A stretch of 37,667 nucleotides of DNA. Source: Anoxybacillus thermarum. Its GTDB lineage: Bacteria; Bacillota; Bacilli; Bacillales; Anoxybacillaceae. Shown piece after piece: positions 27,522 to 37,412 of the stretch. How positions within the stretch are numbered: the stretch's first letter is position 1; every line of letters begins with the position of its first letter. The stretch covers positions 1-37,667 of the forward strand of contig NZ_JXTH01000023.1 of NCBI RefSeq assembly GCF_000836725.1, written 5' to 3'. A program made the translations under genes and the position numbers. Under the pieces are notes generated by a model. That model was not told the DNA's origin and searched no databases. It saw only the letters and a program-made list of their open reading frames with translations.

Positions 27522-30230
27522 ATGGTGAAAAATGATGTATTTCAAGCGCGTTCTACATTTGAAGTAAACGGGAAAACATATCATTATTATCGCTTACAAG
27601 CGCTTGAAGAAGCAGGAATTGGAAACGTATCACGTCTTCCGTATTCGATTAAAGTACTTCTTGAATCAGTACTTCGTCAAGTTGATGGACGTGTCATTAC
27701 AAAAGAGCATGTTGAAAATTTAGCGAAATGGGGAACGAGCGAACTAAAAGATGTAGATGTTCCATTTAAACCATCTCGCGTCATTTTGCAAGACTTTACA
27801 GGTGTTCCCGCTGTCGTTGATTTAGCTTCGATGCGCAAAGCGATGGCGGACATCGGTGGAGATCCGTATGAAATCAACCCCGAAATTCCTGTCGATCTTG
27901 TCATTGACCACTCTGTCCAAGTTGATAAAGCTGGAACAGAAGATGCGCTCGAGTACAATATGAATTTAGAGTTTGAGCGTAATGCAGAACGCTACAAGTT
28001 TTTGAAATGGGCACAAAAAGCGTTCAGCAATTATCGTGCTGTCCCACCAGCAACAGGTATTGTGCATCAAGTGAACTTAGAGTATTTAGCGAATGTGGTA
28101 CATGTCGTTGAAGGAGAGAACGGTGAATATGAAGCGTTCCCGGACACGCTTGTAGGTACAGACTCTCACACGACGATGATTAACGGCATTGGCGTACTCG
28201 GTTGGGGTGTTGGTGGTATTGAAGCGGAAGCAGGTATGCTTGGACAACCTTCTTACTTCCCAGTACCAGAAGTCATCGGCGTACGCTTAACAGGAAAGTT
28301 ACCAAACGGTACAACAGCAACAGATCTTGCGTTAAAAGTGACACAAGTACTGCGGAAAAAAGGGGTCGTCGGCAAGTTTGTTGAATTTTTCGGTCCAGGT
28401 GTGGCAACGTTGCCGTTAGCTGACCGTGCCACAGTAGCAAACATGGCTCCTGAGTATGGTGCAACGTGCGGCTTCTTCCCAGTTGATGCAGAAGCGCTTG
28501 ATTACTTGCGTTTAACAGGCCGTGATGAGCAGCATGTTCAAGTCGTTGAAGCATATTGCAAAGCAAACGGTTTGTTCTATACACCAGATGCGCAGGAGCC
28601 AGTATTTACAGATGTTGTTGAAATTAACTTATCAGAAATTGAACCGAATCTTTCTGGACCAAAACGTCCACAAGACTTAATTCCGCTTTCAAAAATGAAA
28701 GAATCGTTCCGTCAAGCAGTAGTTTCTCCACAAGGAAACCAAGGCTTTGGCTTGACAGAAGCGGATTTTGATAAAGAAATGACAGTAACGTTAAACGGCG
28801 AAGAAGTAAAAATGAAAACAGGTGCGATTGCGATCGCTGCAATTACAAGCTGTACGAACACATCGAACCCATATGTGTTAATTGGAGCAGGTTTAGTTGC
28901 GAAAAAAGCAGTGGAAAAAGGATTAAAAGTTCCAAAATACGTAAAAACATCGCTTGCGCCTGGCTCAAAAGTCGTTACAGGATACTTAAAAGATTCAGGA
29001 CTCCTTCCTTATTTAGAACAAATTGGATTTAATATCGTTGGTTACGGTTGTACGACATGTATCGGTAACTCTGGTCCACTTGCTCCAGAGCTTGAAAAAG
29101 CAATTGCAGAAAATGATTTGCTTGTGACGAGTGTATTATCGGGTAACCGAAACTTTGAAGGACGCATTCATCCGCTCGTCAAAGGTAACTATTTAGCATC
29201 ACCACCGCTCGTTGTGGCATATGCACTTGCTGGAACAGTTGATATCGATTTATTAAATGAGCCGATCGGTAAAGACCAAAACGGAAATGACGTGTACTTT
29301 AATGATATTTGGCCGTCTACAGAAGAAGTGAAAGAAGTCGTAAAACAAGCGGTGACACCGGAATTGTTCCGCAAAGAATACGAGCGAGTATTCGACGATA
29401 ACGCCCGTTGGAATGCGATTGAAACGACGGACGAGCCACTTTATCAATGGGACGAACATTCAACGTATATCCAAAACCCTCCATTCTTCGAAGGGTTATC
29501 GCCAGAAGTGGAGGAAGTGAAACCACTTACTGGATTACGAGTAGTTGGTAAATTTGGTGATTCTGTTACGACGGACCACATTTCTCCAGCTGGATCGATC
29601 GGTGTAAATACACCAGCAGGACAATACTTAATTTCTAAAGGTGTTGATCCGAAAGACTTTAACTCGTATGGTTCTCGTCGTGGTAACCATGAAGTGATGA
29701 TGCGAGGTACGTTTGCTAATATTCGTATTCGTAACCAAATTGCACCGGGTACAGAAGGTGGATATACGACATATTGGCCAACCAACGAAGTTATGTCGAT
29801 TTACGATGCTTGCATGAAATATAAACAAGATGGCACAGGACTTGTTGTTATTGCTGGGAAAGATTATGGTATGGGAAGTTCACGCGACTGGGCAGCAAAA
29901 GGAACATATTTACTTGGCATTAAAACTGTCATCGCTGAAAGCTTTGAGCGTATTCATCGTTCCAACCTTGTGCTCATGGGTGTGTTACCACTTCAATTTA
30001 AAGAAGGGGAAAATGCAGAAACGCTTGGGTTAACGGGCAAAGAAGTGTTTGAAGTACACATCGATGAACATGTCAAACCGCGTGACTATGTAAAAGTAAC
30101 AGCAACAGACGAACAAGGAAACAAAAAGGAATTTGAAGTGCTTGTACGCTTTGATAGCGAAGTAGAAATTGACTACTATCGCCATGGCGGTATTTTACCG
30201 ATGGTATTACGTGAAAAATTAAAACGATAA
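27522..30230 (+). CDS. acnA: Aconitate hydratase (aconitase)
   Basis: 902-aa [4Fe-4S] enzyme (CitB in B. subtilis) converting citrate to isocitrate in the TCA cycle; the apo form can bind iron-responsive RNA elements. Cluster cysteines are C444 in TSCTNTSNP and C510 and C513 in [43 protein letters not shown] and the C-terminal swivel domain are complete. ATG at 27522 behind GAAGGGGGTAA. It is monocistronic, with a terminator at its stop and spore genes sspO and sspL on the opposite strand on either side. Confidence 0.98.
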   Translation: MVKNDVFQARSTFEVNGKTYHYYRLQALEEAGIGNVSRLPYSIKVLLESVLRQVDGRVITKEHVENLAKWGTSELKDVDVPFKPSRVILQDFTGVPAVVDLASMRKAMADIGGDPYEINPEIPVDLVIDHSVQVDKAGTEDALEYNMNLEFERNAERYKFLKWAQKAFSNYRAVPPATGIVHQVNLEYLANVVHVVEGENGEYEAFPDTLVGTDSHTTMINGIGVLGWGVGGIEAEAGMLGQPSYFPVPEVIGVRLTGKLPNGTTATDLALKVTQVLRKKGVVGKFVEFFGPGVATLPLADRATVANMAPEYGATCGFFPVDAEALDYLRLTGRDEQHVQVVEAYCKANGLFYTPDAQEPVFTDVVEINLSEIEPNLSGPKRPQDLIPLSKMKESFRQAVVSPQGNQGFGLTEADFDKEMTVTLNGEEVKMKTGAIAIAAITSCTNTSNPYVLIGAGLVAKKAVEKGLKVPKYVKTSLAPGSKVVTGYLKDSGLLPYLEQIGFNIVGYGCTTCIGNSGPLAPELEKAIAENDLLVTSVLSGNRNFEGRIHPLVKGNYLASPPLVVAYALAGTVDIDLLNEPIGKDQNGNDVYFNDIWPSTEEVKEVVKQAVTPELFRKEYERVFDDNARWNAIETTDEPLYQWDEHSTYIQNPPFFEGLSPEVEEVKPLTGLRVVGKFGDSVTTDHISPAGSIGVNTPAGQYLISKGVDPKDFNSYGSRRGNHEVMMRGTFANIRIRNQIAPGTEGGYTTYWPTNEVMSIYDACMKYKQDGTGLVVIAGKDYGMGSSRDWAAKGTYLLGIKTVIAESFERIHRSNLVLMGVLPLQFKEGENAETLGLTGKEVFEVHIDEHVKPRDYVKVTATDEQGNKKEFEVLVRFDSEVEIDYYRHGGILPMVLREKLKR

Positions 30231-30261
30231 GAAGAGGGCAGACCGCTCTCTTCTTTATTTT
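30229..30261. terminator. Terminator after acnA
   Basis: A 10-bp stem with one G-U pair (30229-30238 with 30246-30255) is followed by T's. It overlaps the stop of sspL on the other strand and probably serves both. Confidence 0.85.
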
Positions 30262-30386
30262 TTGTTCGTTTTTTTCGCCGCATTTTCTAATGCACTTTTT
30301 GGCTCGGGCGTAAATGTAGCATCATATCCTTGTGGATTGACGCTTGGAGCGTTTTGGCCGCGATTTCTTCCATTATTTTTGCTCAT
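30255..30386 (-). CDS. sspL: Small acid-soluble spore protein L
   Basis: 43-aa minor SASP: MSKNNGRNRGQNAPSVNPQG, a short variable stretch, then PKSALENAAKKTNKK. The V-x-PQG ... PK-x-x-LE-x-x-AKK-x-N pattern is that of SspL. In B. subtilis sspL lies near ypdP/ypeP, which are also close by here. ATG at 30386 behind AGGAGGTG; a longer in-frame start at 30464 is rejected for lack of a site and of similarity. A weak sigma-G-like promoter (TGTATA-N17-GATACAA) occupies 30408-30437 on the minus strand. Confidence 0.82.
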   Translation of the reverse strand: MSKNNGRNRGQNAPSVNPQGYDATFTPEPKSALENAAKKTNKK

Positions 30387-30407
30387 TACGTTCACCTCCT
30401 GTGCATA

Positions 30408-30437
30408 TTGTATCCGTCTTTTCGAAAAATATATACA
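30408..30437 (-). promoter_or_regulatory. Possible sigma-G promoter of sspL
   Basis: Minus strand: TGTATA (30432-30437), a 17-nt spacer and GATACAA (30408-30414). Spacing is right, but both elements are imperfect. Confidence 0.3.
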
Positions 30438-30450
30438 AGGAGGCAAGGAT

Positions 30451-30918
30451 ATGAATCGAGCCATTCAAACAGCATTATGTACAATTGCGTTAGCACAATT
30501 TTTAAAAATTCCATTGGCGAAAAGAAAAACGAAAAAATGGGATTGGTCACTCTTTTTTGAGACAGGTGGTATGCCAAGTTCCCATTCCGCAGGAGTTGCT
30601 TCACTTGCCACATATGTTGCTTTAAAAAAGGGGGTGCATAGCATAGATTTTGCCCTTGCAGCCATCTTTGGCTTAATTGTTATGTACGATGCTCAAGGGG
30701 TGCGTCATCAAACAGGGGAGCTAGCTATTCGTGTGAATGAGTTAACTGAAGAGATCGAAAAGATAAAAGGAGCTCACGATGATGGTAAGCTTGATCGAAA
30801 AGAGGAGTTATTGCGTGAAAGGCTTGGTCATCAGCCAATTGAAGTTATTGGCGGAGCGTTTCTTGGTATTGTTACAGGCGGGTTATCTTATGTCATAACT
30901 AGAAAGCGCTCGCTATGA
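30451..30918 (+). CDS. yuiD: Divergent PAP2-family membrane protein YuiD
   Basis: 155-aa membrane protein of the divergent PAP2 family. It carries the phosphatase-like signature GGMPSSHSAGV (about 41-51), DAQGVRHQTG, and a C-terminal GHQPIEVIGGAFLGIVTG segment. Family members resemble acid phosphatase/vanadium-peroxidase proteins; the substrate is unknown. ATG at 30451 behind AAGGAGG. Its last 6 bases overlap the convergent transporter gene, and the terminator hairpin lies within that overlap. Confidence 0.88.
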   Translation: MNRAIQTALCTIALAQFLKIPLAKRKTKKWDWSLFFETGGMPSSHSAGVASLATYVALKKGVHSIDFALAAIFGLIVMYDAQGVRHQTGELAIRVNELTEEIEKIKGAHDDGKLDRKEELLRERLGHQPIEVIGGAFLGIVTGGLSYVITRKRSL

Positions 30919-30937
30919 AAGGCGAGCGCTCTTTTTT
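30905..30937. terminator. Bidirectional terminator between yuiD and the EamA gene
   Basis: AGCGCTCGC (30905-30913) pairs with GCGAGCGCT (30922-30930) and is followed by C then TTTTTT. It spans both stop codons. Confidence 0.85.
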
Positions 30938-31809
30938 CTTTGCCATATATGTTGAGGAAGTTCGGAAAAAATCATTCCTAATAAAATGAGTGCAGCCCCG
31001 AATAAAGCGGCCTGTTGAAGACGCTCATCATTCCATATATACGCAGTCAGAGCAGCAAAAACAGGTTCTAGAGCAAAAATTAAAGCAACACGTGTTGGAG
31101 ATGTATATTGTTGAAAATGCGTTTGAATAAAGAAAGCAATTGTTGTTGCGAACAGTGCGGTGATAAGTAAAGCGATCCATACGTCAAATTTTAAAAAAGT
31201 AGAGAGCGGAATAACGGACCAATCTTCGAACAAATATGAACATATAAAGCAAACAATAGATACGGTCTGAACTTGAACGGTTGTTAGTAAGACAGCTGAA
31301 AATTTTGTCGCATAGATGCTTGTTGAAACGATGTGTAATGCAAAAGCAACGGCGCATAAAAAGACGAATAGATCACCTTTATTCATTGACATATCTCCGC
31401 TTACAGTCAAAAAATATAGACCACATGCAGCTAATACACTTCCAATTACAGCGTTAAGCGAAGGTTTTTGTTTTAAAATAATAAATGCAAAAAGGGGGAC
31501 GAGAACAACATTTAATCCAGTAATGAATCCAGCCTTTGACGAAGTAGTATACAATAAGCCGACTGTTTGAAGGGCGTAACCAAGACATAACCAAATGCCA
31601 AGAATAAATCCAGCGCGTATAAGTTGCTTATCTAGCGGTTTTCGTTCAAAGATAAATACCCAAATCCATAGCAATATACTTGCCATCGCAAAACGCACGC
31701 CATTAAATAACAATGGGGGCAAAAAAGCAATGGCGTTTTGAACGACGACAAACGTAGCGCCCCAAACGAAAGCAACAAACAATAAACTTATATCTGCTCT
31801 ATACTTCAT
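30913..31809 (-). CDS. EamA/DMT-family transporter
   Basis: 298-aa inner-membrane protein with ten predicted helices in two EamA repeats. The first starts LLFVAFVWGATFVVVQ; the second includes LFVFLCAVAFALHIVST and ends with ALEPVFAALTAYI. This drug/metabolite transporter superfamily includes amino-acid and nucleoside exporters; the substrate here cannot be predicted. ATG at 31809 behind AAAGGAG. It follows ypdP on the same strand, with a terminator between them. Confidence 0.9.
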   Translation of the reverse strand: MKYRADISLLFVAFVWGATFVVVQNAIAFLPPLLFNGVRFAMASILLWIWVFIFERKPLDKQLIRAGFILGIWLCLGYALQTVGLLYTTSSKAGFITGLNVVLVPLFAFIILKQKPSLNAVIGSVLAACGLYFLTVSGDMSMNKGDLFVFLCAVAFALHIVSTSIYATKFSAVLLTTVQVQTVSIVCFICSYLFEDWSVIPLSTFLKFDVWIALLITALFATTIAFFIQTHFQQYTSPTRVALIFALEPVFAALTAYIWNDERLQQAALFGAALILLGMIFSELPQHIWQRKKSARLS

Positions 31810-31827
31810 ATTTCGCTCCTTTACAAA

Positions 31828-31865
31828 AAAATGTTGTATAAGACCGAAGTCTCATACAACATTTT
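31828..31865 (-). terminator. Terminator between ypdP and the EamA gene
   Basis: A 12-bp outer stem (31828-31839 with 31854-31865) plus an inner AGAC/GTCT stem. On the minus strand it is followed by TTTT. Confidence 0.8.
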
Positions 31866-31869
31866 ACCA

Positions 31870-32553
31870 TCATTCCATATGTTTTGGGGATATTTTTTTG
31901 GCGATATATACGAACGGTGTATCTAACGTTGCGACAATCCATTTTAATACATATGTCGTAATAAAAATTTGTAGCCAATCATGAAATGGGAATACACCGA
32001 GAAACGCGATTGATGTGAAAACGAGCGTATCGATCAATTGGCTAATCATCGTACTTCCGTTATTGCGAATCCAAAGCTGGGAATCATGCGGGAATTTCTT
32101 TTTAAACCAATGAAACAAGTGAACATCAAGTGACTGACTAATTAAAAAAGCAAGCAAACTACCAAGTGCGATACGTGGCAACAAGCCGAAAATGGTTTCT
32201 AACGCTGGTTGAGCAAAGTCGCTAGTATGCGGTTTAAATAGTAAAGCAAGTTGCATCACGATCGTGAGTGAAATGAGTGTAAAAAAGCCGAGCCATACCG
32301 CTTTTTGTGCTTCTTTTTTTCCGTATTTTTCACTTAAAATGTCAGTCACTAAAAAGGCGGTTCCGTACATGACGTTTCCAAGTGTAGCTGTCATGCCAAG
32401 CAATTCAACCGTTTTAACGACTTGTAAATTAGCGACAACAGTAGAAAAGCCGATCCATACGAATAAACCTGAACGACCAAAGAAACGATAAATGAGCAAT
32501 ACAAGTGAAAATGTAATGATGGCAGAAAAAAGACCGAGTGTTTCATTGAACAA
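31870..32553 (-). CDS. ypdP: Queuosine-precursor transporter (YhhQ/VUT family, YpdP)
   Basis: 227-aa membrane protein with six to seven helices. It matches the VUT/YhhQ family that imports queuosine precursors such as preQ0/preQ1. Signatures: ANLQVVKTVELLGMTATLGN, TDILSEKYGKKEAQKAVW and a C-terminal NNGSTMISQLIDTLVFTSIAF. Start ATG at 32553 behind GGGAGGGAT. A good promoter lies upstream, but no preQ1 riboswitch motif was seen in the roughly 45-nt leader. Confidence 0.93.
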   Translation of the reverse strand: MFNETLGLFSAIITFSLVLLIYRFFGRSGLFVWIGFSTVVANLQVVKTVELLGMTATLGNVMYGTAFLVTDILSEKYGKKEAQKAVWLGFFTLISLTIVMQLALLFKPHTSDFAQPALETIFGLLPRIALGSLLAFLISQSLDVHLFHWFKKKFPHDSQLWIRNNGSTMISQLIDTLVFTSIAFLGVFPFHDWLQIFITTYVLKWIVATLDTPFVYIAKKISPKHME

Positions 32554-32595
32554 GATGATCCCTCCCTTGTATGAAAGTATAAAGGCACAAAAGAT

Positions 32596-32624
32596 ATTAT
32601 ACAGTTGAGATCATGTTTTGTCTA
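32596..32624 (-). promoter_or_regulatory. ypdP promoter
   Basis: Minus strand: TAGACA (32619-32624), a 17-nt spacer and TATAAT (32596-32601). Confidence 0.75.
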
Positions 32625-32662
32625 AACTGTTATAATAAAATTAAAAAGAAAAGGTGAGCGAC

Positions 32663-33325
32663 ATGAAGGTGTTTATGGAGTGGACGTATGTAACACCGAA
32701 AAAACAGGAAATAGTGTGGACATCAAAAGAAATGGAAGTGGAGGAGGCTTTATCTTTTGCAGAAGATATAGAGAAAACAGGAAGAGTAAAACAACTTTTA
32801 TTTTTTGATGCACGTGGTGTGGCATGGACGAAGAAAGAGCTAATCAAGCTAATGAAAGAAATTGAAACGGAGCCACATGATATTGTTGCCTATTTTGATG
32901 GTGGTTTTGACCATGAAACAAAAAAAGCGGGAGTTGGCGTTGTTATTTATTATAAACAAAACGGCGATCCGTTTCGCATACGCGCAAATGCGCAGCTAGA
33001 TGAATTGCAGTCAAATAATGAAGCGGAGTATGCAGCATTCTATTTTTTACTCGAACAGCTTGAACATCTTGGTGTTCATCATTTACCTGTCGTTTTTCGC
33101 GGAGATGCACATGTCGTATTTCATCAATTATCTGATGAATGGCCTGTGTTTTCAGACGAAGGGAGATGGGTTGAGCGAATTGAACAAAAAATGAAGAAGC
33201 TTTGTATTTCACCAATTTATGAACCAATTCGTAGAAAGCAAAATGGCGAAGCGGATCAATTAGCGACACAAGCGCTTCATGGAACGATCATTACGAGTAC
33301 GATGCGGCTGGAGCGTGAGCGATGA
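32663..33325 (+). CDS. ypeP: RNase H-like protein YpeP with N-terminal extension
   Basis: 220-aa protein. Residues 74-205 form an RNase HI-like domain with candidate metal-binding acids D79 (AYFDGGF), E120/E122 (SNNEAEY), D148 (FRGDAHVV) and D198 (GEADQLA). The first 70 residues are a separate small domain, not the hybrid-binding motif of eukaryotic RNase H1 as far as can be seen. This is the reverse-transcriptase-like/YpeP group, of uncertain nuclease activity. ATG at 32663 behind AAAAGGTGAG. Its stop overlaps the ypeQ start (ATGA), so the pair is translationally coupled. Confidence 0.88.
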   Translation: MKVFMEWTYVTPKKQEIVWTSKEMEVEEALSFAEDIEKTGRVKQLLFFDARGVAWTKKELIKLMKEIETEPHDIVAYFDGGFDHETKKAGVGVVIYYKQNGDPFRIRANAQLDELQSNNEAEYAAFYFLLEQLEHLGVHHLPVVFRGDAHVVFHQLSDEWPVFSDEGRWVERIEQKMKKLCISPIYEPIRRKQNGEADQLATQALHGTIITSTMRLERER

Positions 33326-33510
33326 ATCGAAAAGATATATTACTTCGGTTAAATGAATTGTTTGATACGTATTGCGAAGGATGCTTTGTGAAAAGAACAT
33401 TTCGTAAAGAGTGTGGAAAATTGTATGCGCAATCGTTTTGCATTCAAACATGTACAGTAGGCGAAAAAATACAACAATACGGTCAGTTGCTTGTAAAACA
33501 AAAAACATAA
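33322..33510 (+). CDS. ypeQ: Zinc-finger protein YpeQ
   Basis: 62-aa protein with cysteines C18, C21, C31, C40 and C44 in DTYCEGCFVKRTFRKECG and SFCIQTCTVG. This is the zf-C2HCIx2C/YpeQ pattern and probably one zinc site. Function unknown. It overlaps ypeP by 4 bp and ends just inside the stem of a long hairpin shared with the convergent DUF2564 gene. Confidence 0.9.
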   Translation: MNRKDILLRLNELFDTYCEGCFVKRTFRKECGKLYAQSFCIQTCTVGEKIQQYGQLLVKQKT

Positions 33511-33549
33511 CAACAGAGTGTCCCGTATACTCGGGACACTCTGTTGTTA
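33508..33549. terminator. Long bidirectional hairpin terminator
   Basis: An 18-bp perfect stem (33508-33525 with 33532-33549) around TATACT. A T-rich tail follows only on the minus strand, so it mainly terminates the DUF2564 gene. It contains the stop codons of both neighbours. Confidence 0.85.
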
Positions 33550-33825
33550 CATGTGATTGATCGTCTCTGATAATTGGTGATGTGCGTCTGCTAGTTCCTT
33601 TTCGCATTGTAACAACAACGGGTCTTCACCGCTTGCTTTGGCGCGCACGATCGCTTCTTTGGCATTTTTAATTGCCTGTTTTGCATGATTAAACGCATGG
33701 TCATCTAAGCTCATCGTTGCTGCTGCCACCATTTTTTTGGCTGACTCAACCGCCAAGTGCGCATTTTCGATTTCTGTAAATACGCTATCGGACTGAAGGT
33801 AAGGTTTTTTTGAATTTTGTGTCAT
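33547..33825 (-). CDS. DUF2564-type small helical protein (YpzA-like)
   Basis: 92-aa soluble helical protein. The segment IENAHLAVESAKKMVAAATM followed by HAKQAIKNAKEAIVRAK is typical of DUF2564 proteins found near cspD in Bacillaceae. Function unknown. ATG at 33825 behind AAGGAGGG. The family name rests on recalled pattern and position and is moderately sure. Confidence 0.78.
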   Translation of the reverse strand: MTQNSKKPYLQSDSVFTEIENAHLAVESAKKMVAAATMSLDDHAFNHAKQAIKNAKEAIVRAKASGEDPLLLQCEKELADAHHQLSETINHM

Positions 33826-33880
33826 TGCTATCCCTCCTTGTTTGTAGTATTTGTGTGAAAGGAGGGGAGTATGTAATGAA

Positions 33881-33906
33881 AAAAGACCAGCGTTTGCTGG
33901 TCTTTT
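33881..33906 (-). terminator. Terminator after cspD
   Basis: An 11-bp perfect stem AAAAGACCAGC / GCTGGTCTTTT with a GTTT loop, running into T's on the minus strand. Confidence 0.88.
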
Positions 33907-33937
33907 CGTCGAGCTATATATGAATCATCTCAGACGA

Positions 33938-34138
33938 TTATAATTTCACTACGTTTGCAGCTTGAGGGCCACGGTTTCCTTGAACGATTTCAAAAGAAAC
34001 AGCTTGACCTTCTTCTAACGTTTTGTAGCCTTCACCTTGGATTGCTGTGAAGTGTACGAACACATCGTCTCCGCCTTCAACTTCGATGAATCCGTAACCT
34101 TTTTCGTTGTTAAACCATTTTACTTTACCGTTTTGCAT
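33938..34138 (-). CDS. cspD: Cold-shock protein CspD
   Basis: 66-aa single cold-shock domain binding single-stranded RNA/DNA. RNP1 KGYGFIEV and RNP2 VFVHF are intact, and the sequence is almost that of B. subtilis CspD ([17 protein letters not shown] ... [10 protein letters not shown]). ATG at 34138 behind AGGAGG. A strong promoter about 120 bp upstream gives a long leader, as in other cold-shock genes. Confidence 0.97.
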   Translation of the reverse strand: MQNGKVKWFNNEKGYGFIEVEGGDDVFVHFTAIQGEGYKTLEEGQAVSFEIVQGNRGPQAANVVKL

Positions 34139-34252
34139 AATACTGAATCCTCCTAATACCTTTTAGCCAATAGGCTAATGAAAAAATTTTTCATATAACG
34201 GAATATACCCACAGCAACCAATCGGTGCAGGACATATATTCAGTTAGATGAT
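34139..34252 (-). promoter_or_regulatory. cspD long 5' leader (probable cold-shock thermosensor UTR)
   Basis: About 113 nt lie between the predicted start of transcription and the cspD ATG. The leader contains a small hairpin (TTAGCC/GGCTAA, 34163-34178) close to the ribosome-binding site and a CCGATTGG stretch. Long structured leaders govern cold-inducible mRNA stability and translation in csp genes; that function is inferred here. Confidence 0.55.
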
Positions 34253-34258
34253 AATTAG

Positions 34259-34287
34259 ACTATACACGAATGACAAGGAAGAGTCAA
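34259..34287 (-). promoter_or_regulatory. cspD promoter
   Basis: Minus strand: TTGACT (34282-34287), a 17-nt spacer and TATAGT (34259-34264). Confidence 0.85.
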
Positions 34288-34386
34288 GACAAAAAGGCGA
34301 TTTTTTCAAAAAATTTTTTTAGAGGAGGATTTTTGTAATCAGTGCATAACATTAACAGTAAGGAGTATAGAAAGGGAGTGAGCGGC

Positions 34387-34635
34387 ATGTATCGTGGTCA
34401 AATTTGTGGAAAAGAAGTCATCATTAAGTTAAGCAATCATGTACGAAAGCAAAAAATCGATCAAGAAAAGCTATATCAAACGGTTTTAGCATTTAGCGAA
34501 GCAGCATTTGAACAACAGAAAGAACAATTTGGTATTGTAAGCAAACAAGGGTTAATTGTTGCCTCGGTTGAACAGCATGATTTGCCTGTGATTTCGGTAG
34601 ATTATATCATTCCGTCTCACCATGTATATGATTAA
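34387..34635 (+). CDS. Hypothetical protein, 82 aa
   Basis: 82-aa protein starting MYRGQICGKEVIIKLSNHV, with a mixed alpha/beta look: beta-rich ends and a helical centre about residues 25-45 (EKLYQTVLAFSEAAFEQQK). It has no transmembrane segment or metal motif. ATG at 34387 follows AAAGGGAGTGAG; a GTG at 34342 with an AGGAGG 13 nt upstream would add 15 residues. I do not recognise a family. It stands alone between cspD (divergent) and the YjbQ gene, with a weak hairpin downstream. Confidence 0.7.
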   Translation: MYRGQICGKEVIIKLSNHVRKQKIDQEKLYQTVLAFSEAAFEQQKEQFGIVSKQGLIVASVEQHDLPVISVDYIIPSHHVYD

Positions 34636-34659
34636 AGCCCAGATCATCCTGAGCTTTAA
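34632..34659 (+). terminator. Weak hairpin after the 82-aa gene
   Basis: An 11-bp stem with one mismatch (34632-34642 with 34649-34659) at the stop codon, without a clear T-run. Confidence 0.45.
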
Positions 34660-34747
34660 CTATGATTAGGTGTTCATGAATTTTTTATGGAAAAGAATTG
34701 TGAAAATATGTATGATCATAAGTATATAGAAATAAAGGTGGGAAGGT

Positions 34748-35152
34748 ATGATGATGAAGCGATGGACGATTCAAACAACGAAGCGAGATGAGTTTGTAGA
34801 TGTTACTTCGTTTGTTCAATCATTTGTTACAGAAAGTGGAGTACAAGAAGGAATTGTTGTTGTTTATTGTCCACATACAACCGCAGGAATGACGATAAAT
34901 GAAAATGCTGATCCGGATGTGAAACGAGACATGATTCGTCGTTTTGATGAGTTGTATCCATGGCATCATGCGTTTGATCGGCATAGTGAAGGAAATACAG
35001 CGGCACATATGAAAGCAAGCACGGTTGGATCATCGGTGCATGTTATTGTCACGAAAGGTCAACTGCTTCTTGGGACATGGCAAGGCATTTATTTTTGCGA
35101 GTTTGACGGGCCGAGAACGCGCACATTTTATGTAAAGGTGATGGAAGGATGA
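34748..35152 (+). CDS. YjbQ/UPF0047 family protein
   Basis: 134-aa protein of the UPF0047 family (E. coli YjbQ, B. subtilis YugU). Conserved histidine/acid motifs are seen in [44 protein letters not shown] and [14 protein letters not shown]. Members show weak thiamine-phosphate-synthase activity but the true role is open. ATG at 34748 behind GGTGGGAAGG, with in-frame ATGs at 34751 and 34754 also possible. Its stop overlaps the glpP start by 4 bp, so expression is probably coupled. Confidence 0.93.
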   Translation: MMMKRWTIQTTKRDEFVDVTSFVQSFVTESGVQEGIVVVYCPHTTAGMTINENADPDVKRDMIRRFDELYPWHHAFDRHSEGNTAAHMKASTVGSSVHVIVTKGQLLLGTWQGIYFCEFDGPRTRTFYVKVMEG

Positions 35153-35700
35153 ACGGACAACGTATTTTGCCTGCTGTACGTTCGATGAAAGATTTTGATA
35201 AACTCATCAAAATGAATTACGAATATGGGGTGTTTTTAGATATTCATATCGGTATGCTGAAAAGTGTGTATACATACGCAAATGAGCATGGCAAAAAAAT
35301 GTTTCTTCACGTTGACTTAATTCAAGGGCTAAAAAGCGACGAATATGCGACGGAATTTTTATGTCAGCTCGTCAAACCATATGGATTGATTTCGACAAAA
35401 AGCAGCGTAATTACGAAAGCGAAACAAAAAGGCGTTGTCGCCATTCAACGCACATTTATTATTGATTCAAATGCGTTTGAACGAAGCGTTCAACTTGTAG
35501 AAAAAACAAACCCGGATTACATTGAAGTGTTGCCAGGTGTTGTTCCGAAAGTCATTTCTCAACTTCATGAACGAACAGGGAAGGACATTATCGCTGGCGG
35601 GTTAATAGAAAATGAAACAGAGGTTGAAGCAGCACTTGCCGCAGGGGCTGTTGCTGTAACGACATCAAATGTCGAACTTTGGCGATATTTTGCCCTGTAA
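35149..35700 (+). CDS. glpP: Glycerol-3-phosphate-responsive antiterminator GlpP
   Basis: 183-aa RNA-binding regulator with a TIM-barrel-like fold. With glycerol-3-phosphate it prevents termination in glp leader RNAs and stabilises glpD mRNA. Conserved stretches: [71 protein letters not shown] and [13 protein letters not shown]. It starts at ATG 35149 inside the end of the YjbQ gene. Its target is presumably the leader terminator before glpK, 74 bp downstream. Confidence 0.96.
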   Translation: MNGQRILPAVRSMKDFDKLIKMNYEYGVFLDIHIGMLKSVYTYANEHGKKMFLHVDLIQGLKSDEYATEFLCQLVKPYGLISTKSSVITKAKQKGVVAIQRTFIIDSNAFERSVQLVEKTNPDYIEVLPGVVPKVISQLHERTGKDIIAGGLIENETEVEAALAAGAVAVTTSNVELWRYFAL

Positions 35701-35709
35701 CAAATGTAT

Positions 35710-35723
35710 TGACAGCGTTTTCA
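35710..35723. promoter_or_regulatory. CcpA cre site in the glpK promoter region
   Basis: TGACAGCGTTTTCA matches the cre consensus TGWNANCGNTNWCA at every defined position. It overlaps a TTGACA (35709-35714), the apparent -35. A TATAAT at 35738-35743 lies 23 nt away, so the exact -10 is unclear (TAGTCT at 35732-35737 has 17-nt spacing). Glucose repression of glpK is predicted. Confidence 0.85.
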
Positions 35724-35773
35724 AAATGGATTAGTCTTATAATTAAGTTTATTATGTTAGTGAGAGAGAGGAG

Positions 35774-37319
<1,546 letters not shown>

Positions 37320-37412
37320 AAACAAAACTATGTTTTAAATAATTAATAAGAGAACAGGAATATTTCATCAATGTGTGAGTAAAATATTTGTGGGTGACAT
37401 TCAGGAATGATT

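Noticed and set aside
32554-32595. preQ1 riboswitch before the queuosine-precursor transporter
   Set aside because: The leader is only about 45 nt and lacks the conserved preQ1-I hairpin and A-rich tail, so none can be claimed.
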